Shown here: positions 24,077 through 36,700 of the stretch, piece by piece | Layout: each line of letters begins with the position of its first letter | How positions within the stretch are numbered: position 1 is the stretch's first letter | NCBI GenBank assembly: GCA_037179385.1 | Contig: CM074188.1 | Location: 24,197,318 to 24,261,317, forward strand | DNA from: Holothuria scabra | Lineage: Eukaryota > Echinodermata > Holothuroidea > Aspidochirotida > Holothuriidae | DNA length: 64,000 nucleotides | Direction: 5' to 3' | Position numbers and translations under genes: made by a program | The notes under the pieces: model-generated | What the model was told of the DNA's origin: nothing | Seen by the model: the letters and a program-made list of their open reading frames with translations, nothing else | Databases searched by the model: none

Positions 24077-24556
24077 CCCCCCTTTTAATTTCCATAAAAA
24101 TTAGAAAATTGTCACTATCTTGGTTTCTAACTTAAAAAGACAACACTTTTGCAGCAATGTTTGAACTAACACAAATGAATGGCCTTTAAAACCTTCAAAT
24201 TGCATCTTACAGGGACCTTGAAGCAAGCTTTTGTCCCCCTGAACACACTCATAACTTTAGCCTAGGACAGCATCAGTTTGGACTTGGGGTTTAGCAGTAA
24301 TCAATCCTCCCCCCCCCCCCCCCCTTTTAATTTCCATAAAAATTAGAAAATTGTCACTATCTTGGTTTCTAACTTAAAAAGACAACACTTTTGCAGCAAT
24401 GTTTGAACTAACACAAATGAATGGCCTTTAAAACCTTCAAATTGCATCTTACAGGGACCTTGAAGCAAGCTTTTGTCCCCCTGAACACACTCATAACTTT
24501 AGCCTAGGACAGAATCAATTTGGACTTGGGGTTTAGCATTAATAAATCCCCCCCCC
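24077..24556. repeat. 242-bp tandem duplication
   Basis: Two almost identical units follow each other (CCTTTTAATTTCCATAAAAA at 24081 and again at 24323), each ending in GACTTGGGGTTTAGCA and a poly-C tract. The few differences (CAGCATCAG versus CAGAATCAA) show it is recent but not an exact artefact. Confidence 0.9.
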
Positions 24557-24664
24557 CTTTTTTGTGTTTCTGATGGACTCCCTGCATATAGAAATATAAT
24601 ATATTCAAATTTGGATGATAGTTTCCTTTATGTCCTGTTACTTCAATAGTACTGTATGATGGTA

Positions 24665-24812
24665 CTGCCATTGTGCATGGTGCTTGGCATAAGCAGTGGT
24701 GCTTGGCATAAGCAATGGAGTAGGGAAAACAAGCCAGTGAGCCACAACTGGAAAAAGGCAGTGGACGGCTTGATGTAAACCAATTGGTTAGAAACTGGGC
24801 CTTAATTACATC
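24665..24812. repeat. Short dispersed repeat (GCCATTGTGC...GAGCCACA), copy 2
   Basis: Matches 11735-11866 and, inverted, 49083-49180. It contains GAAAACAAGCCAGTGAGCC and AACCAATTGGTT. This copy has an internal direct duplication of GTGCTTGGCATAAGCA. May be a SINE or an old MITE; no B-box was found. Confidence 0.55.
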
Positions 24813-26184
24813 TAGCCTAACCTAACCTTACGATGGAACTGACAGTTGTCCATGCTGTTCTAATGTGAACATGTGCATTTTTTTTAAGGAAATGACCGAA
24901 ATAGCAAAGCTCCAGCTGTCTCAACTACATATTCATATGGGACTGTTTTTTTTCTGAGAGGGTGGTGACTTTTGTCTCAATTCAAGTAGAATTGAATTTA
25001 ACTGTCCAAGTTTCCAACCAACAGAGAAAAATCATTTACTGATTTAGACAGGATTTCAGCATTTGGGAGGGGGGTGAGACTCTGAATGCCTTCTCCCATA
25101 AGGCCATTCTCAGGAGACTGTCATTGCAGCCATTCCATAGGGCTAGAAATGTACAGCTGTAGGTTCCACATCACAGTAGCAAGGTTAATGATGTGCTGGT
25201 TTTTAAATGTTTATAGAGACAAATTAAAGCAATGCTGAATATTAGGTAGTAAATGAAGATAAGGTTATATTGTCTTCTCTATGCTATACCGGACTTGTGT
25301 ATTTTACATAGAAATGTTGAAGAAAACATGTTGCTCATGAAATGTTTTCTTCTTTTTTTTTTTTGATGTAGTGCAATTCTGCTACAGTGCATATATTTTA
25401 CTTTAAAAACTTCAATGAACTACAAATAATGGAACAGACAGTCTTTTCTCAGTGTTGTCTTTCTCTTTTGTATTAAACAGTGAATATATTAAACTAATGA
25501 TATGTACACAAAATAAGGTATTTACAAGTGATTAAACATCATGCACCTACTAGATATGCTGAGAATGCATTGTATTAATATGTAATGCATGCAGTATCGA
25601 GCAAGAAAAATAAATATATATATTCACTAGTACTATTATTTATAGAACCATCACATTGCAGCAAATTCCCAACTTGATCATGAATCCTGTTACTTATCAT
25701 CCTGAAATTTGTTAGCCATTTGTTGGCTCCAGCTCCTCATGTATTTTGTCTATCTGTACCATGAATTTTAATCAAAACCTGATCAGTTTATCATGGGTTT
25801 GGATTACTTGCAGCCATCTGTCATATTGTAAATCAAAACTGAACTCAAAATAAAATCAAAACTGAACAGCTCATTACATCAGAAGGGTTGAGTGACTTCA
25901 CCAATTGCTGCTCTAGTTTGTAGTTGTAGGACAACCAAAATAAAAGAATAGGTCCACCAATGGGCATCTGATGCAGTTACTACAATTTTATTTCACAGCA
26001 ATGCTAGTCCCATTTGAGTTGTTTTAGGTAAAGAAACTTAAAGTTAAACTCCATATTACCCTGTACCTTTAAAAAGAGATAAAAGGTTCATAGCAGAAAA
26101 AATTGTTCACATCTCAAGCCACAAACTTTGTCACATTTAATAATAACAATTTTCATGCTAGAGGGAAAAAATTCCCATTTCATT
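24813..26184. other. Intergenic spacer, nothing recognised
   Basis: AT-rich spacer with short homopolymers (poly-T about 25352-25365) and a small TA tract near 25613. No gene, RNA or clean element was found. Confidence 0.4.
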
Positions 26185-26380
26185 AGCTCAACCCACAAAG
26201 TGTGGGTAGAGCTTATGTTATACTGTAGAGGGGCAAAATGTCTGTCTCACTTTTCAAAAGGTTTCAGCCTCTGTAATTACCAGTGGATTTTTCTAAAATT
26301 GCTGTACAGTTGTCATATTAGGTGGGTAATACATTTACTTCTTAAGTAGCAACATGATAAACCAAAGAAAATTGGTCATC
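26185..26380. repeat. Dispersed repeat with AGCTCAACCCACAAAGTGTG hairpin, copy 2
   Basis: Same block order as 15838-16060: hairpin, TGTCTGTCTCAC, AAAAGGTTTCAGCC, GTGGATTTTTCTAAAAT, GATAAACCAAAG. Confidence 0.7.
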
Positions 26381-27750
26381 AAGAGTTTAAGAGTCCAACT
26401 GCTAGGTCAACCATGTTTACATGCTGGCCACACCAACTGGTGGGTATGTGTTAGATGTACACCATGATTTTGTTCAAGATAAAAGCTAAACTGGTAACAT
26501 CAGAACGGTTGAGGGATAGTAGCTATGCTACTCTAGCTACATGACACTAATAGAAAATGTCCCATATTAAAATGTAGCATCCCTAGTATAGTTACTCTAC
26601 ATTCAGCATACCCTGCAGAGCAAACTCTGTTTTCTCAGCTTCAAAATTTACTGTTTGTCAAAGTGAACAGGACTGCATCCAATTTTAGACGCAAACTCAG
26701 TATTCATGAACTCTCTCATGAATGATTGAATCATGCTATTGTTTTTAAGTGTGTGTACTCCTGTAGTTGCAAACAATAAGTCTAGACTGAAAACTGAGAT
26801 ATCCAATCATTATTTATTATAGTAAAGAATTTGTTCATTATTCACTTTGGCAGGCATTAAGGATATGACTGAACAAGGAATATGCCAAACGGCCTGCTAT
26901 GCAGGTAACATTCAGCACAGCCATTGTGCCAAATTAATAGATTACAACAGACAACAACTTTCATGGACAGAAGAGCTGCAGCAAATTGCATTAGCAGGGT
27001 TTTAAAAGCGAGAGAGTATGAGGTATAAAATAACATGGGAGGGATAGCATGATGGCTCCATAATTATTTGTGTTTGACAGAAAACTACAGGGAATGGTAA
27101 CAGAGATCTTACTGCAAATAAAACAATTATCCTGCTTCTCCATGGTTACCTGGGATGTAAGGTAGCACCCCAAGATTGACCAGTCACACCCAGTCAGCTA
27201 AATAAAGGAAACCATGATGTTACACAATTCATTCACAATTCATATTTCCCACAATTGCATTTTCTTATACAAAACTAGAAAAACTTTACAAATGTCTGTT
27301 ATAAGTTCCCTCCAATCACCAGATTTTCCCTGCATTCCTGACTTTTCCAACTCTAGTCAAATATCTAAATTTCTCCTCAATTTGTACCTCACCTCCAGGG
27401 TTATAGCTTGCAAATTGTGAATGGTGGTTATATTTTCTGAAGCAGTGACTGTTTAAGGAAAGTCACTGCAAAATCTGCAGCAAAATTTGCAATATTTGGT
27501 ATCACTTTCCATTTGTTTGAAGTAGAATGCTGGTTGCACAGGTGCACAAGTAATGGACAGTAATAATTATATATAAGTGTGTATGTGTTTCAAGTGGCGG
27601 ATAGCAGTTGAGAGTGCTGGCTGGAGGCGACCACTGCCAATCACCATAGCTACATTCCTGCTCGGCTCTCATTGCTAGCACCTTTATGAAAACATTTGTA
27701 TTAAAAACTCCTCCTAAACTTATAATTGCTTTAAGACAAGGTCAGGGTTT
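26381..27750. other. Intergenic spacer / presumed C1orf43 3' flank
   Basis: No coding sequence supported. It should include the 3' UTR of the minus-strand C1orf43 gene; I could not fix its polyadenylation site. Confidence 0.35.
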
Positions 27751-30700
27751 TCAACTTGCTAAAAGATGCTGAGTTTCAGCTGCCTTCCTCTCTAAACTTG
27801 TTCTTGATGATGTTGGAGCTAACGGTTTCAGAGGTTTCACGACAAATTCTGTACTGCTTTTCTCTCTGAGGGATGACCTTGGATGACCCCTACCAGAGGT
27901 GTGAGTTTGTCTACTCTCAACTGTTGATGTTGTAGATATTCTATCAAAACTTCCTCTATGAGATGATGGTGCCTGGGAGAACTGCTGAGCTATCTTCTTC
28001 TTCTTGTAACTTTTAGGCTTTAAACTATTAAGAATCAATAAAATAAGGAACACTTAAAATCTTAAAATTTTTAGGTAAATTATAATACATGGCCATGTTA
28101 AGCAAACAGCAATTTGTGTTAGATATAAGTGAGAAGCAGGTAATTACAACTAACTGACTGAGAGTCAATTTGAGGTACGTGAAGTATATGCACAGTGTCA
28201 ATTAGTTTTATGAAAAGAGGTTAACTATTTGATCTTATGCATTGATGTGAAGCACATACATCACTATCTTTGTCAATAAAGTCATAAAAAATTTTGCACT
28301 TAAAAAAAAAAGTTGGAAACAAATCAGCATTTTTGCCATCTCTAAGGGAAGCCCTTGATGAATATCAGGTAACTCTGAAAAAAATGAAACAAAATGTCTA
28401 AACCCATTCTGTATAGATAAGGCAGGGTACAGTACCTCAAAGTGGCTATTGCTTCATGTCTTGTTTCAAATGCAGGAACAAAATATGCCAAAATGTCTCA
28501 ATTTGGGGAGGGGGAATTAGTTGCAAGGAAATGTTTGGGGGCAAAAAATTATTTGTGTACAGAGTGAAACTGAATGTGAAGTGCATACTCCTGCAGGTGG
28601 GGTCCAGGAGCAAAACCCCCACAAGCTCTAAGGTTTGAGCATATCTCTAGGTGAAACAAGAGCCCAAGGGCACCATGGTTCCTTGCATTTAAGATGATTT
28701 TTTTTATTTAGGGAGTTGCAAGGTAAGGCATAATTGACACGTTTAGGCCCCAATGACTTTTGGCCTTCACCCCAAAACATATGGGCACATTAAATTTCAT
28801 CAACACTTGCAGTTTGAGAGGAATTGAACACTTGGATTTTTCAAGTTATCACACTGCATACCTCTCATTTCCATGTGACAAATACATACACACATCACCT
28901 TCACTAAATTGTCATTTACCTGAATTTGGGGCAGTATATGAGGGTAGTTTAATTGGCATTGTCCTTTTGGTACATCTCAATAATTCAAATCCAGACCTTA
29001 CAAATAAGTCACAAAGGTCAAATATAGTCAAAGTAGGTCAACACTGCATTTTGCAAACACAACTGTCCCTTGCGCAAGGAACACACACACACACATATGC
29101 CAACTTGACTACATAGGTTCCTTTGTTAATAAAAGGAACCAAAAATTAAGACTCAAGAGAGGTGTGTTATTTTTTTTCTTGTTTGCATTAACTCTTTACT
29201 GGCCTAACTCAGGCCCCCTGGAGCACTGCCCCCCAAAGTATTGCAAGGGCACCATCAACCCTTAACTCAATATTTGTGAGTCAATGTTCATCATATATAA
29301 TGACAAACAGAGGGGATTTCTCACTTTATTTTTTCTAAATCTCTAACACTTTTGCAAATGTGGGTGTAGCTGCTAAAATTGTCACTTAAGATCATAAAGG
29401 CAGCTAAATGTGCAGGCTTTTTCCAGGTAATATTTTCTTCAATGCGTATTGACTCAAGAGTTGTAATTTCACAAGTTCTTTTGCCTTTTTCTGCCATTCA
29501 TTTAAATATATAATACAAAACAATATGTTGGGACAAAGTGGTACAAGGGCACATTTCCTCATTAATTATTTATATTTTCCTAACTGCCCATAACTCTTAT
29601 AATTCATAGTTTATGAAGTCCAAGAATTTTGAATCTCTTAGTCTTTGCTCAAAGAGGCCCTAAAAGATTAAGCTGAAAGTGAGATTTCATTAAAATGAAA
29701 TAATTCACGACTGAGATACCTACCTGCTGAGAAGTTCATGGAGGAGAGCCATATAATTATTGTATTCAGCTTCTGCAAAAACCTGACAAGAGAATCAGCC
29801 AGACATAAAAACACCTACTGTACATCACCAACATATTAATAAATTCTTACATTTTTTATATCATTCACAATAACTGGAAGATCTGAGCAAACTTATAACT
29901 AATACCCCTAAAAATGTTAAACACAATGGCAGACTGGTGTGCTCAATTTTTGAATTTGTCATCCCCACTAATTCCCCTTCCCCAATTATGCACAACACAA
30001 TGTTGGCAGCCCAATAAAGACAGACAATATATATATATATTTCATGTCTTGTAACTGAATTCCATCATTGACATACAAACCCTTGTCAAATATGATCTTG
30101 GTATGCCCCCATCCCCTTCTCTACTGCACCGAGAGCAATGGCTATCATGCCCTAGATGATTGCCATGGTGACCTGAGAAAAGATGATTGCCATGGTGACC
30201 TGAGAAAATTAACCTTCACCGACTGCCAAAACTGCCATGGTGATGTGTCTGTTCCATACCACCATTTGATCATTCAATAAAGTTTATCATTTTCAGGGTC
30301 ATAACTCAGAATGACTAGTACTAATGCTTAAAAGAAACATGAGGGTTGAAGTTTTTATTGCCCTCCACATGCATACAGTGAAAAAAGGTCTTGGAGCTTT
30401 ATAAAGTTTGGACAGAAATTTTTTGATCTTTCTAGTGAAATAGACACAATTAATCCATAAGGTCTATTACAGTGACCAAACTTTTTTCTTTTTAATCACT
30501 CAACAACCACACTTGTGTTTATCTGTTACCAATGAGAATACAACTACAGTACATAAAGACTGATAATTTCCACATTTGTAGCTACAAGGCATAGCAAGGG
30601 CCAGAAACAACTCAAACTGGTTTTTCCTACAACCATACTTGGGCTAAAGTGAAGTTTTTCCAACCGTTACAAATTCCCACTGTTAACATAAATCAGCTTG

Positions 30701-33700
30701 GAATTTACCACCAAATGTCTTCCTGGAATTCTCACTTACCCATGAAAGATACTCTAGAATATTACCCCAGAAAATAACCCCAAAACAAAGTTTTCCCGCT
30801 TCAATAACAAACTGAGTAAAGAGACAACGGACTTCGGACTTCCCTTTTTCTGTAACATGGAAACTTGTTTTTGCCAAAATTTGTACATGTACACTTTGTG
30901 CCAACTGATTGTGGTGCTACACTTAAAAAGTTGACAATAAGATTTACATCCCTCACTCAGATTTCTATGGCTACAACCCTGATCATTTCCTACATATTTA
31001 AACTCACACATACCTTGTAACTATATCTGGCATGTTCATAAGCATCAATGAATGCTTTACAAAGGTTACTGCTGGCACCCTTCATTGGTGTGATTGGAGA
31101 TTCTCGAACCTGGATAATAAACTTCCTGACACTACAGTCTTGAGAACGTTCCAGCCTTGGTTCAACTTTTTTAACCATCTCATCTGAAAGACATGAAACA
31201 ATAAAGAACAAACTGATATTTGTTTTACATTTCTACAAGGTAAATGCCACCACCCTGGAATAGTACAAGCATTGCATTGCATCTAAACTGCAAATGAATC
31301 TTGAAATTAACAACACATCATACAGAATGTACTGTTAAACTGTCTTCTGTAACATGTTGACATCCTAGAACTGTTATCTATTTTATACTGCACTGGCATT
31401 CCAAAATGAGATAGGCCTAAACAAACAGATGTTTACAAACTCTCTGGCACTCAAAGATTCTATTCGGGAATAAAATTATGCACGTCATACACTTGCAACA
31501 ATTGAAATTTTCATAAAAATTGATATTCAGTTATATAGTACTGTAGGTTCATGCAAATTTCAGATATTACCATGCATTTTCAAACACACACCTTTCTTCA
31601 TAGTGATCTGAGGCATGATTCACTGGCATCTGCGAAAGACTTACACAAGTTAAGTAGTTACCAACTATGTAAGAATTTCCCTAGTGGTGTCCATGAAAAT
31701 AACTTACAGAGTTCCTCGAGATAGACTTCTACCTACAACAAATAAATGCACATTTGCCAATCTTGTACCTGGCTGCAGCATCACATTTTAATTCAGTCAA
31801 TGTTTAAAATGATGCCCACTGTGTTCAGTGGTACTGTAACATACACAAGCCAACATGGTCCACAGTTCCTTAGGACAGCTTGCCTTTGCATGTTACAGTA
31901 AGAACATTTTTTTTAGTAAGTGGTCTTTGTGAATCTGGCCCTAGGTCTGTATACATTATCTGTAACTGTATCCACAAAAGTCCATGTGTCCATATATTAA
32001 AACAAGACAATTTGTTGAACTGAAGTAGATAAGCAGTTTACCCTAAACATATTCAGTATAAAAATCAACTACAAATTAAATAATCCTCCTAAAATATTTT
32101 ACATAGTTCCTAGTATCTTTCAAGATGTTTTAGAACTTAAGTGTTGAATACTCTATATCTGAGGACACCAAGAAGCACAGACTCTTAATGAATTCCACTT
32201 TTAAGGAAAAGCTGACAGTGACAGGAATCGTAAGACCTACAGTATACTATTCATGAGTATGATACTGAGGTATACTGACCTGTAATGGGGTGATTTTGTT
32301 TCTCTTTAAAATGTGTAAGGAATTTAGACTTTTCTCAAGATTAGCTGCAAGAAATGCATTTTTTTTAACTAGTCTTGAAGCAGGTTAATGAGGCAGGGGT
32401 TTCTAGTCTTCCCTTCCTGGCTAACATGTGACCTACCTCCCTTACCCTGCAATTCAATGACTTCTTGAATCTGCCAACTTCCTGGGCACAATCTCAGTTT
32501 TAAAGTACTGTACTGTACCTGGAGATCTGAATCCATACTGCATCACAGCTGTGCTGGACCAGAAATTTACTGTAGTCACCAGAAAATTTTCAAGTGGGTT
32601 TAGCTGATCTAGGGACCTCTAAAAGGAAGCAGTCTAAACACCCAATAAAACACAACAGTTATTTTCATGAATTTAAGGCTGAAATGGTAATGCAGAACTG
32701 TAATGTTGCATGGCACTGATGAATTAATATTCCTGTTTACATGTGAAATTACAAAATGACTCTTGGATGCCACTTGCACCAAAATGTTGCAATCCCCACT
32801 TGAAGTGTGCATATTTCTTTTTCATTTTCCTCTACTGTGCAATTATTTTTACATACTATGGTCTCCATTACATTTGCTAAGGTCCCATCTCAAAAACCAC
32901 ATGCAGTATTTAATAACACTGTAAAATATATTTTTGTACAGTAGTTGCTTACAGTAATTTAAACTGATAAGATAAGGTTTGACATGAAGCCAAAACCAAA
33001 CTTACCGAACTGTTTGTAGGCATCCAAGGCTTTCAACCTGTAAATGTAGGCACATTTTTCTGAAGAAAAGAAAATTTTGAGGATAAACTTTAGAAAATAG
33101 GGGTACTATTGCTAATGTACTTAGCATTTGATTGTGTTCATTTTATGCCACTTCTTCTAAAAAACCCATCAACTGGAGAATGCATGAGTACTGTATCACT
33201 TGTTGATATTAAAAAATTGACCACCTGTACATTTGTTTCCAAAGAAAGGAGCTCTAAATCTGGCTGAAACTCAAGATGTACTGTACCTGTACAAGGTATG
33301 CTATGCATATTATATAATCCAACCAACACACCTACTAAATGTACAGGAGCTATCACCAGACAAGTCAGGACCACCCAGGAATATTCTTTGAACCCTGGAC
33401 AATTCCTAACACAGAAAATAACCCTCCTCTCCCCCATCATGCCCAGGCACATTTCAGCCTAATCAATTCCCAATCCCATATTGGTCAAATTCCCAACCAT
33501 GGGAAATGCAATCCTAAAACCACTAAGCACCACATAAATGGGGGCCTATGGCATGAAAGCACTACAATTGTGTTCACATTGAGAAACTGCTCCACATGAG
33601 AATTTTCCTGAGATGAGGAGCTTCAGAAGTTCAAGAAAGATGAATTGCAAAAGAATGAATTTCTCCATAAAGTATGTTACAATGCTTCTAGAACTTGTCA

Positions 33701-36700
33701 TTTTGTATTTGAGAGTATGGGGGTGAACATACATACTTATTTGAAAATGGAGGGTGGCTCAGGACAGTACCTACTGTACCTTTCTAGCTCTCAATTATGT
33801 ACAGGAATCTTGAGCAAGAATTTAGTTTTCATACAGGGGTGTATGTGAAAGAGAAAAGAATCAATTCTACACAGTGTGGTGTACACCTAGCTTCCATTCA
33901 AATCCAACCAGTATTTCTCAAAATATCTGAAACTGAATTCACTAGATTTCTTTTCCAAAGTGATCTTGAAGGCTGCAAAGGTTACATTACTTCCTCACAT
34001 TTAATAAGAAATGCTTTGTTTCCCTGTTTTTTCAGATGGTTGTGCTGACCTTGAAGTTAATAGGGATAGGACCTCGGACCAGAGGGGAATGTTTGTAAAG
34101 TTCTTATGGAAGGAAATTTCAGCAGATTGCCTAGAGTACCCCTCTAACATATCAAATCTTGATTTGAGCTTGCAGTAGAACCTTCCTTTGAAATTAATAA
34201 ATACCTCCACTTTTAAGTCTGTAGTCATCATCAGCAAGAAGTTTAGGTTCATACTTGATCTGCTCTGTATGTTCGAGCCTCCTATTTATTTCCCTCTGGA
34301 GACTGCGTGGAGCATTTTGACCAACAGGATAATGAGCACCTCTTCTTGAGCGAAGTGTGACTCTTGATATTTGCCTCTTGGCAAAAACTGAGAGGGAGAA
34401 CAATGTCTAAAAGTGCAAAGAAAAGAAAGAAACCAAGAATGAAAAGGAAACTTTTACCACACTATTTGTCTTTTCGCAACAGGATACATTAACCAAATGC
34501 AGCACCTCTGCAGCTCTCTCTACTGTACCTATCAACAGAGTTGTTATCTCAACATTAATCTTCAGTTATAAGCATACCAGCTAAAGATTAGTCCCCACTG
34601 ACCACAACTTCCTGACCAACAAGTTGCCAGAGTCAGTTACTATTATTGTTTGAGAGATTGGGTATGTACCACTGCACAACCTTTCAGAATAACCATTCCA
34701 ATTGTATTTAGCCAAAAAAACTCACTGAAACAGCTGAACAATAGGATTTTGAGTTTCTAGAAGGTGTAGCATTTCAGTAATGGACATCGTAGCAGCATTT
34801 TAATTTGACTAAATCTTTCAAGTGGGTAATATGGAACTGAAGGGCATTACCTTGTTGAACATCTGAGCAACCTCATCCATACCAGTTGACAATGACCACC
34901 ACAAAATGGATGATAAGGAGCAATGCTAAAACTGTATGCCTCCTAGTTGCCAAGTCCATAGTCAGGTAATTTACACTGGAAGGGCTACCATTTTGACCTC
35001 ACCGGAAATTAGGTTCCCAGACTAAACTTTTTTGTGCATGGGGAACGTGAACAAGAGATGGAAAATGTGCGGATCAGAAAACCCAGCAAACATGTATGCT
35101 GTGCCAATTCCCCTAGCCATCCTACGAAAAAAAACTTGCACAAAGCATTGGTGCAGCCTTTACCTCCAGCATACCACAGGCAATCTCAGCATATACATAC
35201 ACTATACAGTGTAAATGACATCACAGTGGTGTCATGAGCTTGTGTGCACTTTGCACATTGTTTTTAATTTTCTCTTGATGTTAATGACGTCACAATAATG
35301 TCGGTCATTGAGCTTGTGTGCTCATTGTGTGTTGTTTTGATTTTCTCTTTTATTTCAGCCCATGTACCGTATATTCTGTAATAAACGCCCCCCCTCTAAT
35401 AAACGCCCCCCCTTAAAATTTTTAAGAACCACGGAGCCCGAGGCCTCCTCCCGCTACAGGACCAAACCACAGATTAAGCCTAATGTTAACGCTACAACAG
35501 TAGCCTAATGTTAAAAACAGTTTACCTTTTCACATGAAGATCCATACACGGCACGCTGGTTTTAGAAACACAAAATTAACAATCGTCACAATTCGCAATG
35601 AAAGTTCCAAAATAAACACAGCTTGTATACAGTGTAGTTTGATCCGCACAGTACTTTCCAAAACACATAACAAAATGTCAATCACAGTTCAAGATACTTT
35701 CCAATAACATGCACTATCGTTTTCACACAGGGTGATTTACGCACACACGTACGTAACTTTTACTTCCATTGCTAGGGCTATTGTATTGACATGTTCCACG
35801 AGGTAGCTCATTGCTGGTGTCTTCAGACACGTGACTGATACTATGCTACATATTTGGTGGCCTGGGAATTGACGATTAGATCAGAATTGGCTGGATCAAT
35901 GCACTACTATCTAATGCAGCTGTCAAGTTTAGAACTGGTAGACTCTGAAAACTTTGGTAACTTCAAACTCTTCAACAACTTGTTATAAACATTAAAACTT
36001 TGACAACTTTGAAACTTGATGGAAACAAAATTGTACAAAATAAAGACCACTTTCAGTCTGGGCCTCTCACGGTGCTCTTTAGTGCCCTGGGCTGTCGTAC
36101 GCATCGTATTCATCACTTCCCGTTTCGCTATCATCGCTGTTATCCTCGCTACTGCTTTCTTCCAGGGTTACAGGGGCAGCTGAAGCGACAGATCGATAAA
36201 TCTCTTCCTCTGCCTCAATGTCATCGACGTCAAAGCCTTCGAATGGATCATCGTCGTCGTCACTCTGGTTGAACAATTCATCCTCTGTCCCATCTAGAGC
36301 ATTTGTGATGCCGCACTTTTTGAAGCTTTTGCGGATGATTTCGGGTGTGATAGCTGCCCATGACTCCTTTATCCACTCCAATATTAGTTTCTTACTGGGC
36401 GCTTTTCTGTTGCCATATGACGTCATTTCTATTGGTCCGCCAAACAACCACTCATCATACAGTTCAGACATTTTCGATTTGAAGGGCCTGTTCCATGAAA
36501 CGTCAGCAGGCTGAAGTTTAGAAGTGCAGCCACCTGGTATGACACACATATCGGTATTGTAGGTTGTTCGCACTTGCTCTTTTATTTCAGGTGTCAAGTG
36601 TCCTTTGAAGGAATCCCAAACAAGCATCCTCCTTTTGCTGTTATTTCGGCCCCACAATGCTCTGAGCCAATACTTCACACTGACTTCATCAGCCCAACTT

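Noticed and set aside
33138..33452. 104-residue minus-strand frame in a C1orf43 intron
   Set aside because: No family signature and it would break the verified exon chain.
34764..34800. Upstream ATG on the minus strand (MSITEMLHLLETQ) as C1orf43 exon 1
   Set aside because: It is not hydrophobic and has no fitting donor. The exon at 40310-40248 gives the expected membrane segment, phase and donor.
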